64,000 nucleotides of DNA from DASYLJ01 sp964404165 (lineage in GTDB: Bacteria > Desulfobacterota > Binatia > DP-6), in assembly GCA_964404165.1 (NCBI GenBank), contig CAYOIZ010000011.1:1-64000 (forward strand), written 5' to 3'. The position numbers were made by a program, and so were the translations under genes. Shown here piece after piece: positions 33,139-41,439 of this stretch (position 1 is its first letter; every line of letters begins with the position of its first letter). The notes below the pieces were generated by a model that searched no databases, was not told the DNA's origin, and saw only the letters and a list, made by a program, of their open reading frames with translations.

Positions 33139-34988
33139 GATGCGTCTCTGTCGTTGTGGCCAACGACTGAGACGACGCGGAACATGCCCATTTCCATGTG
33201 ATAGAGGATGTGACAATGAAACGCCCAGTTACCAAGCGCGTCGGCGGTGATGTCTAGCGACAGGCGTTCGGCGGGTTTGACGTTGATGGTGTGTTTCCTT
33301 GGCTTGAACGCTCCCGCGCCGTTGTCCAGTTCCATGAACATCCCGTGGATATGGATGGGGTGATTCATCATCGTGTCGTTCACCAGCGTGAGGCGGACCC
33401 GTTCTCCGAAATGGAATGTGATTGGCTCGGCCTCGGAGAATTTCTTGCCGTCAAACCCCCACATGTAGCGCTCCATGTTGCCGGTGAGGTGAAGCTCGAT
33501 ATCCCGGCCGGGTGGCCGAGAATCGGCGCCCGGCGTGAAACTCCGAAGGTCGCTGTAGAGAAGCACGCGCGTTCCGGTGTCTTCCAGTCCGGTGCCTGGT
33601 TCAGCGAACCGACTTTGTGTCTCCATTGGCACGGCCGAATTACCTGGCCCGTGGGTGTCCGGACCGTGCTTGACGGGACCGTCGTTGGGCGCTGAACCAC
33701 CCATCGCCGGGACCGCCGCCATCTCCATTCCCGGCATGGCAGGCATGGTATCTTTGGCGGGCGCGGCGGGATCCGTCCCTTTCATGGTCGCGGCCGGCAT
33801 CTTCATGCCGGCCATGCTCGTCTCATCTCCACCCTTCATGCCGGCCATGTCGCCCATGCCCATGTCAGCCATCGTGGCGACCACACGGTCTCGGCGCGGC
33901 GGGAGCGGTGCCGACAGGCCGGTTTGTGTGGCGAGCGTGCCGCGCGCGAATCCGCTGCGGTCCATCGCCTCGGCGAAAATGGTGTAGGCGCGTTCCATCC
34001 TCGGCTCGACGATGACGTCATAGGTTTCGGCGATGGCGATGCGGATTTCATCCACGGTCACCGGCTGCACGTGTTGGCCGTCCACGGAGACGACCGTCAT
34101 TGGGAGGCCGGGAATCCGCAGATCGAAATAGGTTGCCGCTCCGGCGTTGATGAAGCGCAGCCGCAGCCGCTCGCCCGGTTGAAAGAGCCCCGTCCAATTC
34201 GACTCCGGCGCGAAGCCGTTCATCAAAAACGTGTAGGTGAAACCTGTGACGTCCGAGATGTCGCTCGGGTCCATGCGCATGCGACCCCACTCCAAGCGAT
34301 CCGTGACCGTGGGCGTGAAGCCATTTGTGACCGCGTCACGGAGGAAGGTGCTGACCGTGCGTCGTTGCAGGTTGTAGTAGTTTTGCCGCCGCTTCAGCCG
34401 GGCCAGGACGCGCGCGGGATTCTCGGGTGTCCAATCCGAGAGCACGACCACATGTTCGCGGTCATACTGGAAAGGCTCTGGCTCGGCCGCGTCGATGATC
34501 AGTGGGCCGTAGTGGCCCGCCTGCTCCTGGCCCGCGGAGTGGCTGTGATACCAGTAGGTGCCGTTTTGTCGGACGGGGAATCGGTACGTAAACGTTTCGC
34601 CCGCTGTGATGCCCGCGAAGCTCACCCCCGGCACGCCGTCCATGCCGGGAGGCAGAAGCAATCCGTGCCAATGAACGGAAGTGTCTTCCTCGAGCTCATT
34701 CCTGACGCGTAGGATCGCGTCGCTGCCCTCGCGCAGACGTACCAGCGGACCCGGGACAGTTCCGTTGATCGTGACAGCGGTGCCTCGTCGTTCGCCGAAC
34801 TGTAGTTGTTCCTCGCGGACCAACAGGTCTATCCCGGTGACCCCTGAATCTCCGACGCCCCTCCCGTCTAGGCCGGTGGGTTCGAGGGCGTACGCGGGCA
34901 TGATGCGCTGGAGGCCCGCGACCAGGCCGAGTGCTGCGGAGCCGCGGATGAATCCGCGCCTGTTCAATGGACCGATAATCGAGCTCAT
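33135..34988 (-). CDS. copA: Periplasmic multicopper oxidase CopA/PcoA
   Basis: A 617-aa Tat-exported copper oxidase that oxidises Cu(I) and binds excess copper. It starts MSSIIGPLNRRGFIRGSAAL with twin Arg at 10-11 and GACGAGGT before the ATG. Copper ligands: HWHG (106-109), WYHSHS (146-151), HPIHIHG and HCHILYHMEMGM near the C-terminus. A Met/Ala-rich insert at about residues 375-430 (MGMGDMAGMKGGD, MAGMKMPAATMKG, MPAMPGMEMA) is the methionine-rich copper-storage segment typical of PcoA. It is the first gene of copA-copB-ATPase and is preceded by a G-tract inverted repeat. Confidence 0.95.
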   Translation of the reverse strand: MSSIIGPLNRRGFIRGSAALGLVAGLQRIMPAYALEPTGLDGRGVGDSGVTGIDLLVREEQLQFGERRGTAVTINGTVPGPLVRLREGSDAILRVRNELEEDTSVHWHGLLLPPGMDGVPGVSFAGITAGETFTYRFPVRQNGTYWYHSHSAGQEQAGHYGPLIIDAAEPEPFQYDREHVVVLSDWTPENPARVLARLKRRQNYYNLQRRTVSTFLRDAVTNGFTPTVTDRLEWGRMRMDPSDISDVTGFTYTFLMNGFAPESNWTGLFQPGERLRLRFINAGAATYFDLRIPGLPMTVVSVDGQHVQPVTVDEIRIAIAETYDVIVEPRMERAYTIFAEAMDRSGFARGTLATQTGLSAPLPPRRDRVVATMADMGMGDMAGMKGGDETSMAGMKMPAATMKGTDPAAPAKDTMPAMPGMEMAAVPAMGGSAPNDGPVKHGPDTHGPGNSAVPMETQSRFAEPGTGLEDTGTRVLLYSDLRSFTPGADSRPPGRDIELHLTGNMERYMWGFDGKKFSEAEPITFHFGERVRLTLVNDTMMNHPIHIHGMFMELDNGAGAFKPRKHTINVKPAERLSLDITADALGNWAFHCHILYHMEMGMFRVVSVVGHNDRDAS

Positions 34989-35004
34989 ACCTCGTCTCGC
35001 AGTC

Positions 35005-35025
35005 TGCCCCTACGTTAAAGGGGCA
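35005..35025. promoter_or_regulatory. Inverted repeat upstream of copA, CsoR-like operator candidate
   Basis: TGCCCCT (35005-35011) and AGGGGCA (35019-35025) are perfect inverted copies with a 7-bp AT-rich centre, 17 bp before the copA start. G/C-tract palindromes of this kind are recognised by CsoR/RcnR-family metal sensors (established for that family). No such regulator gene is in the window, so the link is inference. Confidence 0.5.
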
Positions 35026-35113
35026 AGGGACCCTGGCGAACTGGCGGAGCGGGTCGAGTTCCGCTTGACCGCCAGGACGCCGGGCATCGTCAGACCCGAC
35101 GACTTCGAGAAGC

Positions 35114-35482
35114 CTACTGCATCCCCTCCATCTTCATCCCGTTGCCACCCATCATTCCCTTGCCACCCATCATGCCCTTCCCACCCTCCATGCCCTGTCC
35201 ACCCTCCACCATCTTCCCATCCATCGTCATCATCTGACCTTCCTGCATGCGCATCTCTTTGCCGTCGTTCATTTTCATCGTGCCGTCAGGCATGACCTTG
35301 TGCCCGTCGGCCATCGTCATCTCGTGGTCCATGGGCGTCGTCGCCTTGCCATCCTTCATCATCATCATCCTGCCGTCCTTCATCATGATGCCGGTCATCT
35401 CAGCGGCTACGACGCGGGGGACGAGGAAGGACACGGACAGGAGCGCGACTCCTGCGAATGCGACGAGTGTGGGCTTGGTCAT
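35114..35482 (-). CDS. Met-rich periplasmic metal-binding protein (DUF6799-like repeats)
   Basis: A 122-aa exported protein. The signal sequence MTKPTLVAFAGVALLSVSFL ends near VVAAE. The mature part is extraordinarily Met-rich (about 30 Met) in repeats: MTGIMMKDGRMMMMKDG, MTMADGHKVMPDGTMKMNDG, MTMDGKMV, then MMGGKGMMGGNGMKMEGMQ. The x-MKDG/MxDG repeat resembles DUF6799. Thioether clusters fit Cu(I)/Ag(I) binding in the periplasm (inference). It is upstream of, and co-directional with, copA at 125 bp. Confidence 0.82.
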   Translation of the reverse strand: MTKPTLVAFAGVALLSVSFLVPRVVAAEMTGIMMKDGRMMMMKDGKATTPMDHEMTMADGHKVMPDGTMKMNDGKEMRMQEGQMMTMDGKMVEGGQGMEGGKGMMGGKGMMGGNGMKMEGMQ

Positions 35483-35640
35483 GCGTTACTCCTCAATTGC
35501 TATCGATTGTTGGTGCGGACGAATGGTCCCAGACAGTGCGCAACCTGAAGTTTCCGCGGGGGGCCGCGGCCGCCGCGGAGGACCGGGAGGTGGGCCTCGT
35601 CGCCCGTCAATCGCTGCCGCTGGGCCATTCCTCGTCCCCG

Positions 35641-36420
35641 TCAGTGGTGCTTGTAGAAGCCGACGTCCACGATGTCGTTCCAGCCGGTGGTGTTGTGGCA
35701 CTCGAAGCACTGATCCACGCTTGCGTGCTCCTTCCCGGCGAACTTCCGCGAAACCATCGAGAAGTGGCCCATGAGATGGCTGGGAGGTGCCTGATGACAC
35801 TGCACGCACTCCTTGGACCGAGAGGAGGGGTGCTGATAGCCGGGGACGCTCCACGATGCGAGCACGTGGCACTGCGCGCAGTCACTTCCGAACCGCTGGA
35901 AATGCGGGTCGCGGCGATCGTGGCATCCAGCGCAGTTGAGGGCCTCGCGCGCGGAACTCGCGTCGAGTTGATCGGGGCTTCGAATGCCGAGCCATGCCTC
36001 CAGCGACTCGAGGGTGGCGGCGCTGTTGGCGTCAGTTCGAGACGCGCGTGCTAGCGTCCGCGCGCCGACCTTGGCGAGCTCTACGTGGTCCATCACCAGA
36101 GGTCGGATGGTCGTCGGCTGATGCTCGACGTGACATGCAGCACACTCTTCGATGCTCGCGTGGAACGCGGTCGGCTGGCGACCGAGCAGTCGCTCGGCGT
36201 TCGCATGGCATGCCGTGCAGTTGGTCACCGTCACGCCGACGGTCGCCTCGTGGCACGATGCGCATCGATCCTCCAGGTATGCGTGTCGAGGCGACAGCGG
36301 CCCCGGAGACACCAACCCCAGTTGAACCGCCGAGGATGCCCGCTTGAAATGCATCATGGCGAGCGACGCCGCGGTGCCAATAGCAACGATCAGCGCGAGC
36401 CACAGCGCGAACTGCTTCAT
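35641..36420 (-). CDS. Seven-heme c-type cytochrome
   Basis: A 259-aa protein with an N-terminal signal anchor (MKQFALWLALIVAIGTAASL) and seven CxxCH heme sites: CASCH, CTACH, CAACH, CAGCH, CAQCH, CVQCH and CFECH. The start at 36420 overlaps the preceding gene's stop by 4 bp. Spacing and extra His residues (HAYLEDR, HVELAK, HPSSRSKE, HFSMVSRKF) allow bis-His ligation, as in cytochrome c3/c7-like and NapC-type donors. It would carry electrons in the periplasm, anchored to the inner membrane. As the last gene of a reductase operon it is the predicted outlet of that chain. Terminal acceptor unknown. Confidence 0.9.
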   Translation of the reverse strand: MKQFALWLALIVAIGTAASLAMMHFKRASSAVQLGLVSPGPLSPRHAYLEDRCASCHEATVGVTVTNCTACHANAERLLGRQPTAFHASIEECAACHVEHQPTTIRPLVMDHVELAKVGARTLARASRTDANSAATLESLEAWLGIRSPDQLDASSAREALNCAGCHDRRDPHFQRFGSDCAQCHVLASWSVPGYQHPSSRSKECVQCHQAPPSHLMGHFSMVSRKFAGKEHASVDQCFECHNTTGWNDIVDVGFYKHH

Positions 36421-37160
36421 CGCAGCCACCGCAGTCCGAAGTAGATTCCGGACCAGATGTGCAACGCGAGCAGTAGGTAGAGGATCACGGAAAGAACGAT
36501 GTGCAGGTTCAACGAGCGGGCGAGCCAGCGCTTGAGGAGCTCGTGCGTGCGAATCGCGTACTCGAGGTCCGCCACGGATTCGGCGATGCGCGTGACCGCA
36601 CCGGCTGGGCCACCGTATCCGAGGTCGAGCCCCAACGATGCCAGGCCGGCCGCGACGAGGGGCGCCTTTGGAAGGGCGTTCATTCCAGCGGGGGAGCTCT
36701 CGATCACTCCCCACGCACTGTCGAGATCGCCCCGGGCCGTCTGCAAAAGGATCAGTTTGTCCTTGATCTCACTGCCGACGTACTTGAGTAGATAGCGAAC
36801 CGCAAACCCACTGACGACGACGAGCAGCATCACTGCCGTCAGTGCAATTCCCAGCACGCTGTCGAACTTGTGGCCCGTGTGAATGATCGCGAGCAAAGGG
36901 CCCAAGATGCCTGTGTAGACATGAAGGGTGAGTAACGACTGCATCGAAACGTGCTTTGTGATGCGATCGTGGAGAAAGGAAATACGCTTTGCGATCGGGT
37001 ACGCGAGCGGGACGAGCATGAGCGCAGCCCCCGCGATCCCGAACACTGCCGCTACTCCGCTGCCCGGAAAGCGCGGCGAACGGTGAACGAGGAAGCCGAG
37101 CCAGCCAAGCAGCAAGACGCCGAGGACACCGGTGACGACGACGCGCTCGCGCTCCTTCAT
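36417..37160 (-). CDS. Integral membrane b-type cytochrome subunit (bis-heme candidate)
   Basis: A 247-aa membrane protein with about five or six helices. Two helices each carry a pair of His 14 residues apart: His80/His94 in TLHVYTGILGPLLAIIHTGH and His220/His234 in NLHIVLSVILYLLLALHIW. This is the geometry of two stacked hemes spanning a membrane, as in NOX/ferric-reductase and cytochrome b561-type proteins. It starts 2 bp after the FAD/2Fe-2S reductase stop and overlaps the seven-heme gene by 4 bp. I infer electron transfer across the inner membrane. The soluble middle (residues 128-205) is unassigned. The family itself I do not recognise by name. Confidence 0.75.
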   Translation of the reverse strand: MKERERVVVTGVLGVLLLGWLGFLVHRSPRFPGSGVAAVFGIAGAALMLVPLAYPIAKRISFLHDRITKHVSMQSLLTLHVYTGILGPLLAIIHTGHKFDSVLGIALTAVMLLVVVSGFAVRYLLKYVGSEIKDKLILLQTARGDLDSAWGVIESSPAGMNALPKAPLVAAGLASLGLDLGYGGPAGAVTRIAESVADLEYAIRTHELLKRWLARSLNLHIVLSVILYLLLALHIWSGIYFGLRWLR

Positions 37161-37162
37161 GG

Positions 37163-39154
37163 CTACGCCTCCACCACGACATCCCCCGTAGGCTTTGCCT
37201 GGCAGGCGAGAATGATGTTGTTGGCTTTGTCGTCAGGATCGAGAGCGTCCTCAACCGCCATCTCGACCTCGCCGGAAGACATCGTCACTTTGCAAATGCC
37301 GCAGGTACCGACGCGGCAAGAGAATTCGATGCCGATGCCGAGCTCCTCCGAGAGCTCCAAAATGGTCTGTTTCGGCGGGCTATCTCCCGTCTGCAGATCA
37401 GTGTGTATTTTGGCCGACTTGCTGTTCTTCGAGAACGTGACCAGCGGGCCAGTCGCGGGAGCGGTCGGTTTGGCGGTCGTCCCGGCGGCGACCGGGATGG
37501 GCTTGACCGCGCCGAATGCCTCGGTCTTCACCTGGGCTGGAGGAACTCCCAGCCCGGTGAGAATGGCCTTGGCCGAGTCCATCATGGATGGCGGTCCGCA
37601 CAGATGGATTCTCCGCGCAGTAAGGTTGGGTACCGTCTGCGTCAGCAATTCCTTGGTGAGGCGTCCGCGCGGGCCCTGCCAGTCTGTCCCTTCTGGGCGA
37701 GACATCGTAACCGCGACGTGTAGATTCGGATTGAGACGCTGAAGCGCGGCGACCTCATTGGCAAAAATGAAGTCAGTCGGAGTGCGGCACGCGTACACAA
37801 AAAAGATGTCTCCGGCCCATGACCGCTCGGTGAGATAGCGAGCGATGCTCATCATCGGCGTGATCCCCACGCCGCCGGAGATGAGTACGATGCTCTCCGC
37901 TTCTGTCCCGGTAAACGTAAATTTTCCGACCGGGCCTCCTGCTTCGATCAAGTCGCCGACTTTGAGCAGATCATTGATGTGACGGGAGACGGCGCCCCGC
38001 GGCTCACGCCGCACCGTCAAGTCTACGTATTCCCGCGGCGTCGGGGACGACGAGATGGAGTACGAGCGGTTCATTCTCGCGCCGCCAATCCAGAACGCAA
38101 CGTTGAGAAACTGACCGGGCACAAACGTGAAAGGCATGAGGCTGTCGCCGGACGAAGGCAGGAGGCGAAATGTTTTTACGTTCGGCGTTTCCGTGACGAT
38201 GCTGCCGACGCGGAACTGCCCTCGCCAATTCTTAGTCACGGGCGATGCTGAGGTCGTCTCCGAAACGGTTGGCGGTGCGGCGGCGGCAGGTTTGTTGGCG
38301 GGGGCGGCAGGCTTGTCCGCAGGGGCAGCAGGCGGCGGGGCGTTTCCGGCCGGAGGAGCCACCGGCGAGTATGGGCTGGGTGCCCCGGCAAGCGGCGGTG
38401 ACGCTCCAGGCGGCGGCGGTTGCGTGTCGGGCTGCATACGCCCAAAGAGGGCCGCCGCACGGCGCATCTTGAAAAAGTACATGGCGACCATCGCCAGCGC
38501 GAAGACGATGAGCAGTACCATCGTGAAGAGGTGAAATGGCGGGACGCCGAGGAGAGCGCGGGGCGCTTCGGGCGCAATAGGAGACGCGAGGTTCATCTCG
38601 CGTTTGAACCAGTCGAGAGCGAGGTTGCGCGGCGCCTTACCTTCGGAGAGGACTCGTCGAGCGGCGATTCCGGCTCCAAGGGCGTCGATGCCCTCACGCA
38701 TCACGCCCACAGAGTTCTGCATGGCCGCGTGGTCACCTGCTTGCGCCGCGCCCTCCAGCAACTCGACGGCGTTCGCGAGTCGCCCGATGCCTTCATGGAT
38801 CTGTTGACTCGCGAGGGCGTCGATCTCGGCACGTTTCTCCGGCGTGAGCGCCGGAAGCGTCATCAGCGACGGATAGATCGGCGTCTTGCCTCCGCCGGAC
38901 CCGCAGTTCCCTCCCATGCAATCGCCTGATGGTGCCGGTGCCATCATCCCGGCCATGCCGCTCCCGGTGTTACCCGGCGCACCCGGGGACCCGGACGGCG
39001 CCGTTCCGGCCATGCCCCCCGGGGCGCCGGGCGCACCAGACGCTCCCCCGCCAGGATGATGGCTGGCGTGCTCGTCTGCCGTTTGGGCGGCCGCGGTAAG
39101 CGCGACGAGGGCGAGTGCCGTCGCGAAGGTGCCGAGGGGCGCGGCGCGGATCAC
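37163..39154 (-). CDS. Membrane-anchored FAD/NAD(P)H reductase with C-terminal 2Fe-2S ferredoxin domain
   Basis: A 663-aa multidomain protein with a GTG start overlapping the previous stop (GTGA). Order: signal-like helix 1-23; His/Met/Gly-rich periplasmic segment 24-95; a helical domain 100-185 (LTPEKRAEIDALASQQIHEG); a membrane helix 207-228; a Pro-rich linker to about 305; an FNR-type FAD domain (MNRSYSISSSP); an NAD domain (ISGGVGITPMMSIARYL); and a plant-type ferredoxin with Cys613, 618, 621 and 651. The catalytic part lies C-terminal of the helix and should be cytoplasmic. It would take electrons from NAD(P)H and feed the adjacent b-type subunit. This N-terminal periplasmic fusion is unusual for the family. 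Confidence 0.85.
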   Translation of the reverse strand: MIRAAPLGTFATALALVALTAAAQTADEHASHHPGGGASGAPGAPGGMAGTAPSGSPGAPGNTGSGMAGMMAPAPSGDCMGGNCGSGGGKTPIYPSLMTLPALTPEKRAEIDALASQQIHEGIGRLANAVELLEGAAQAGDHAAMQNSVGVMREGIDALGAGIAARRVLSEGKAPRNLALDWFKREMNLASPIAPEAPRALLGVPPFHLFTMVLLIVFALAMVAMYFFKMRRAAALFGRMQPDTQPPPPGASPPLAGAPSPYSPVAPPAGNAPPPAAPADKPAAPANKPAAAAPPTVSETTSASPVTKNWRGQFRVGSIVTETPNVKTFRLLPSSGDSLMPFTFVPGQFLNVAFWIGGARMNRSYSISSSPTPREYVDLTVRREPRGAVSRHINDLLKVGDLIEAGGPVGKFTFTGTEAESIVLISGGVGITPMMSIARYLTERSWAGDIFFVYACRTPTDFIFANEVAALQRLNPNLHVAVTMSRPEGTDWQGPRGRLTKELLTQTVPNLTARRIHLCGPPSMMDSAKAILTGLGVPPAQVKTEAFGAVKPIPVAAGTTAKPTAPATGPLVTFSKNSKSAKIHTDLQTGDSPPKQTILELSEELGIGIEFSCRVGTCGICKVTMSSGEVEMAVEDALDPDDKANNIILACQAKPTGDVVVEA

Positions 39155-40011
39155 ATGTCCCCCATCCCGCCCGGATTCCCCATCGCATCGTCATCCGCGT
39201 CGCCCATCCCGCCTGGTGGCTTCACAGCGCCCGGAGACGGCTGTGGGGTAGCCATGGGCGCTGCGGGAGCGGCGCTCGTCCCCAGGACTGCGCCGCGCTG
39301 CTCATCGGTGAGCACGCGAGCCGCCTCACCGACCGACCGAACGAACGCGATGCGTTGGTCGCCCTTCAGCCGCTCGATCTCGCGAACCTTCGTCTCGACG
39401 GTCATCGCGTCGGGTTGATCCGAGCTGGTGAGCATCCACAGCTCCTGCTCTGCCTGATCAATCTTCCGCTGCAGGGCGGCCTGCTCACCAATCGATCGCT
39501 CCTTGATTCCGTTGAGCGCACCCTGCTGATTCGCAGTCAGCGTGATCGCCTCGGGATGATCGAGAAAGTAGCCCGTCGCGCCGATGTGATAGATGTGCGA
39601 GGCGCCAGGAAAGCCGGGTAGGTCGGACGGCATCGTCGCCGCCGCCGATCCTGGTGCCGCCATCTTCCCCATCATGTCTCCACAACACCCCCCGGACGCG
39701 GGCATGCCTTGACCCTTCATCTTGGGCCCGGCCATCGCACCGCCCATCCCCATCCCTCCACCCATGGCCATTCCGGGCTGGGTCGACCCGCCCTTTTGGG
39801 GGTCGAGTACGAGCTCGAGCTGTGCAATCCGCGATCGGAGTTGGACGATCTCCTTGGCGAGGACCGCGTTCTGGGTCGCTGCGCTCGGCGTGCCATCCTG
39901 CTGGTCGGGGGGCGACATCGGTCTCGCGAACGCCACCGTGGTCGTCAAAACGGCGGCCATCGTGAGGAAATTGCGACGGCGACAAAGTGCGTGCTGGACG
40001 GTCGTTAGCAT
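39151..40011 (-). CDS. Spy/CpxP-like periplasmic protein, Met/Gly-rich
   Basis: A 286-aa exported protein. The start at 40011 is supported by GGAGGAGCTC directly upstream. A signal sequence (NFLTMAAVLTTTVAFARP) follows an Arg-rich N-region (CRRRN). A coiled-coil segment (AVLAKEIVQLRSRIAQLELV) leads to a Met/Gly-rich stretch (MAMGGGMGMGGAMAG, CCGDMMGKM). The second half resembles LTXXQ periplasmic sensors/chaperones (ITLTANQQGALNGIKERSIG, then helices to VLTDEQRGAVLG). The tail is Gly/Met/Asp-rich. It probably binds metal or chaperones periplasmic proteins. First gene of the reductase-cytochrome operon. Confidence 0.75.
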   Translation of the reverse strand: MLTTVQHALCRRRNFLTMAAVLTTTVAFARPMSPPDQQDGTPSAATQNAVLAKEIVQLRSRIAQLELVLDPQKGGSTQPGMAMGGGMGMGGAMAGPKMKGQGMPASGGCCGDMMGKMAAPGSAAATMPSDLPGFPGASHIYHIGATGYFLDHPEAITLTANQQGALNGIKERSIGEQAALQRKIDQAEQELWMLTSSDQPDAMTVETKVREIERLKGDQRIAFVRSVGEAARVLTDEQRGAVLGTSAAPAAPMATPQPSPGAVKPPGGMGDADDDAMGNPGGMGDM

Positions 40012-40049
40012 GAGCTCCTCCAGTTTGAATGGTGTGAGGGCAGAGCAGG

Positions 40050-40163
40050 GAGACACCAGGCACACCCCTGTGTCCTCAGCGGCATGTCCCGGGCTGACAC
40101 CACCAATTGTGACGAGGGCGGCCACTCCCGCCCCAGCAGATCCAGAACGTCACGACCATCGAT
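40050..40163 (-). pseudogene. Decayed 5' fragment of a Csp1-like copper-storage gene
   Basis: About 110 bp match the start of the intact Csp1-like gene (40904-41338). The intact reading is DRREVLGLLG...TLVTIGVRPGHAAEG; the fragment reads DGRDVLDLLG in one frame and ALVTIGGVSPGHAAEDTG in the next. The start codon position is ATC and a base is missing after LLG. Nothing of the Cys-rich body remains. It sits directly before the Spy-like gene and keeps a ribosome-binding-site-like purine run upstream. Confidence 0.7.
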
Positions 40164-40279
40164 GGTGCTTCCCCTCCTTATTGGTAGTGGCGTGCGTGTC
40201 ACTTGTGCTGCCGAAGGACGGGTTCGCCCGCGGCAGCCCGTCGCGGCGCGGCAGCCAACGGCACCGGTTTGCCTGGCGA

Positions 40280-40678
40280 CTAGGTCGACGCCTTCGTGTG
40301 ATCCCCCAAGCAGTGGACGCTGACGGTGCCGCAGCAGACGCCTGCCCCGTCCACAACGGGCAAACTCGTCGCGCGGTGCTCATGGAGTTTCTTGCGCACG
40401 TCGGCAACCGACTCGTCCGGCGTACAGCACGCCGACGAGGGGCGCATGATCTCTTCGACGCGAACGTCGGAAGCACGGCGGTCGCTAGCTGCGACGCCGC
40501 AACATACGTCGTGTTCGGTGACGACGCCGGTCAGCTTGAGGTGTTCTGTATCCTCGACCACAGGGGCGCAGCCGCAGCCTGAGTCGCGAATCACGCGCGC
40601 AGCGTCTGCCATCGTATCCTGCGGCGTGCAGCACGAAGACGGAGTGATGGGTGTCATGACATCTGTACAACAACTCAT
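40280..40678 (-). CDS. Cysteine-rich CBS-pair protein
   Basis: A 132-aa cytoplasmic protein, start at 40678 with AAGGAGGAACA before the ATG. Two CBS motifs are recognisable: MADAARVIRDSGCGCAPVVE...LTGVVTEHDVC and SVADVRKKLHEHRATSLPVV...GTVSVHCLG. It is studded with Cys pairs (SCCTD, SCCTP, GCGCAP, CCGVAAS, ACCTP, VCCGTV), at least 12 Cys in all, which is not normal for CBS domains. CBS pairs usually bind adenine nucleotides. The extra cysteines, in a copper island, suggest metal-responsive binding or regulation (inference). Confidence 0.82.
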   Translation of the reverse strand: MSCCTDVMTPITPSSCCTPQDTMADAARVIRDSGCGCAPVVEDTEHLKLTGVVTEHDVCCGVAASDRRASDVRVEEIMRPSSACCTPDESVADVRKKLHEHRATSLPVVDGAGVCCGTVSVHCLGDHTKAST

Positions 40679-40903
40679 TGTTCCTCCTTGAGGTCGTGTA
40701 AGCGAATGCAAATGATCGAACGCCGGTCGCCGTTTTGAGCGGCGCGACGGCCGCCGGTAGTCCAACGGTCAATGTTCCGTGCTCCGGAGGGAGCTGGAAA
40801 CTCACTCGGGGCTACTCCCTCGCTACCGGCAGGTCACACCGCCGATCCTTTCACGGGCCGCAGTCCGCGCCAGTCCTCATGTGGAATCGCTGTATCTGCG
40901 ACG

Positions 40904-41338
40904 CTAGGACATCACCTTGAGCATATCGCGGCAGGCCGTTTCGCAGGTGCGACAGCGCTCAGCGCATTCTTTCAACGGCGCGGAGCCCACCGCGTCACAC
41001 TCCTTGGCGCAGTCGCGGCAGGCGTCGGCACAGGCAGCGCACGAGTACGCCATCAGCGGGCTCTTCCTGGCGATCATCGAGGCTGACAACGCGCAGAATG
41101 CCTCACAGTCGGCGATCAGCTGCATCGCCTTCGCATACTCTTTCTTGCCTGCTGCGAGTTGCTCGACGCAGTGATGACACATCTCGGCGCATTCCGTGGC
41201 GCAGGCCGTGCATGCCTTCAGGCACGCTTCATGGGGATTCGCGCTGTGTCCCTCAGCGGCATGTCCCGGGCGGACGCCAATTGTGACGAGGGTGGCGGCT
41301 CCCGCCCCCAGCAGACCAAGAACTTCACGACGATCCAT
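40904..41338 (-). CDS. Csp1-like Cys-rich copper-storage protein (four-helix bundle), Tat-exported
   Basis: A 144-aa protein with twin-Arg start MDRREVLGLLGAGAATLVTI and cleavage near HAAEG. The mature part has 17 Cys in helical spacing (ACLKACTACATECAEMCHHC, SCAACADACRDCAKEC, ECAERCRTCETACRD), the pattern of copper-storage proteins of the Csp family, where Cys line the core of a four-helix bundle and hold many Cu(I). The Tat signal places it in the periplasm, as for Csp1 of methanotrophs. A decayed paralogue lies at 40050-40163. Confidence 0.88.
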   Translation of the reverse strand: MDRREVLGLLGAGAATLVTIGVRPGHAAEGHSANPHEACLKACTACATECAEMCHHCVEQLAAGKKEYAKAMQLIADCEAFCALSASMIARKSPLMAYSCAACADACRDCAKECDAVGSAPLKECAERCRTCETACRDMLKVMS

Positions 41339-41439
41339 GGTGCGTCTCCTTCTAGCTAAGTTAGCGGCGTCTGCTCGAGTGCAGCGCAGTGGGCGGGCCC
41401 CGCCGTGGAGCCCGTCGAGAGGCTTCCTGCATCGCGGTG

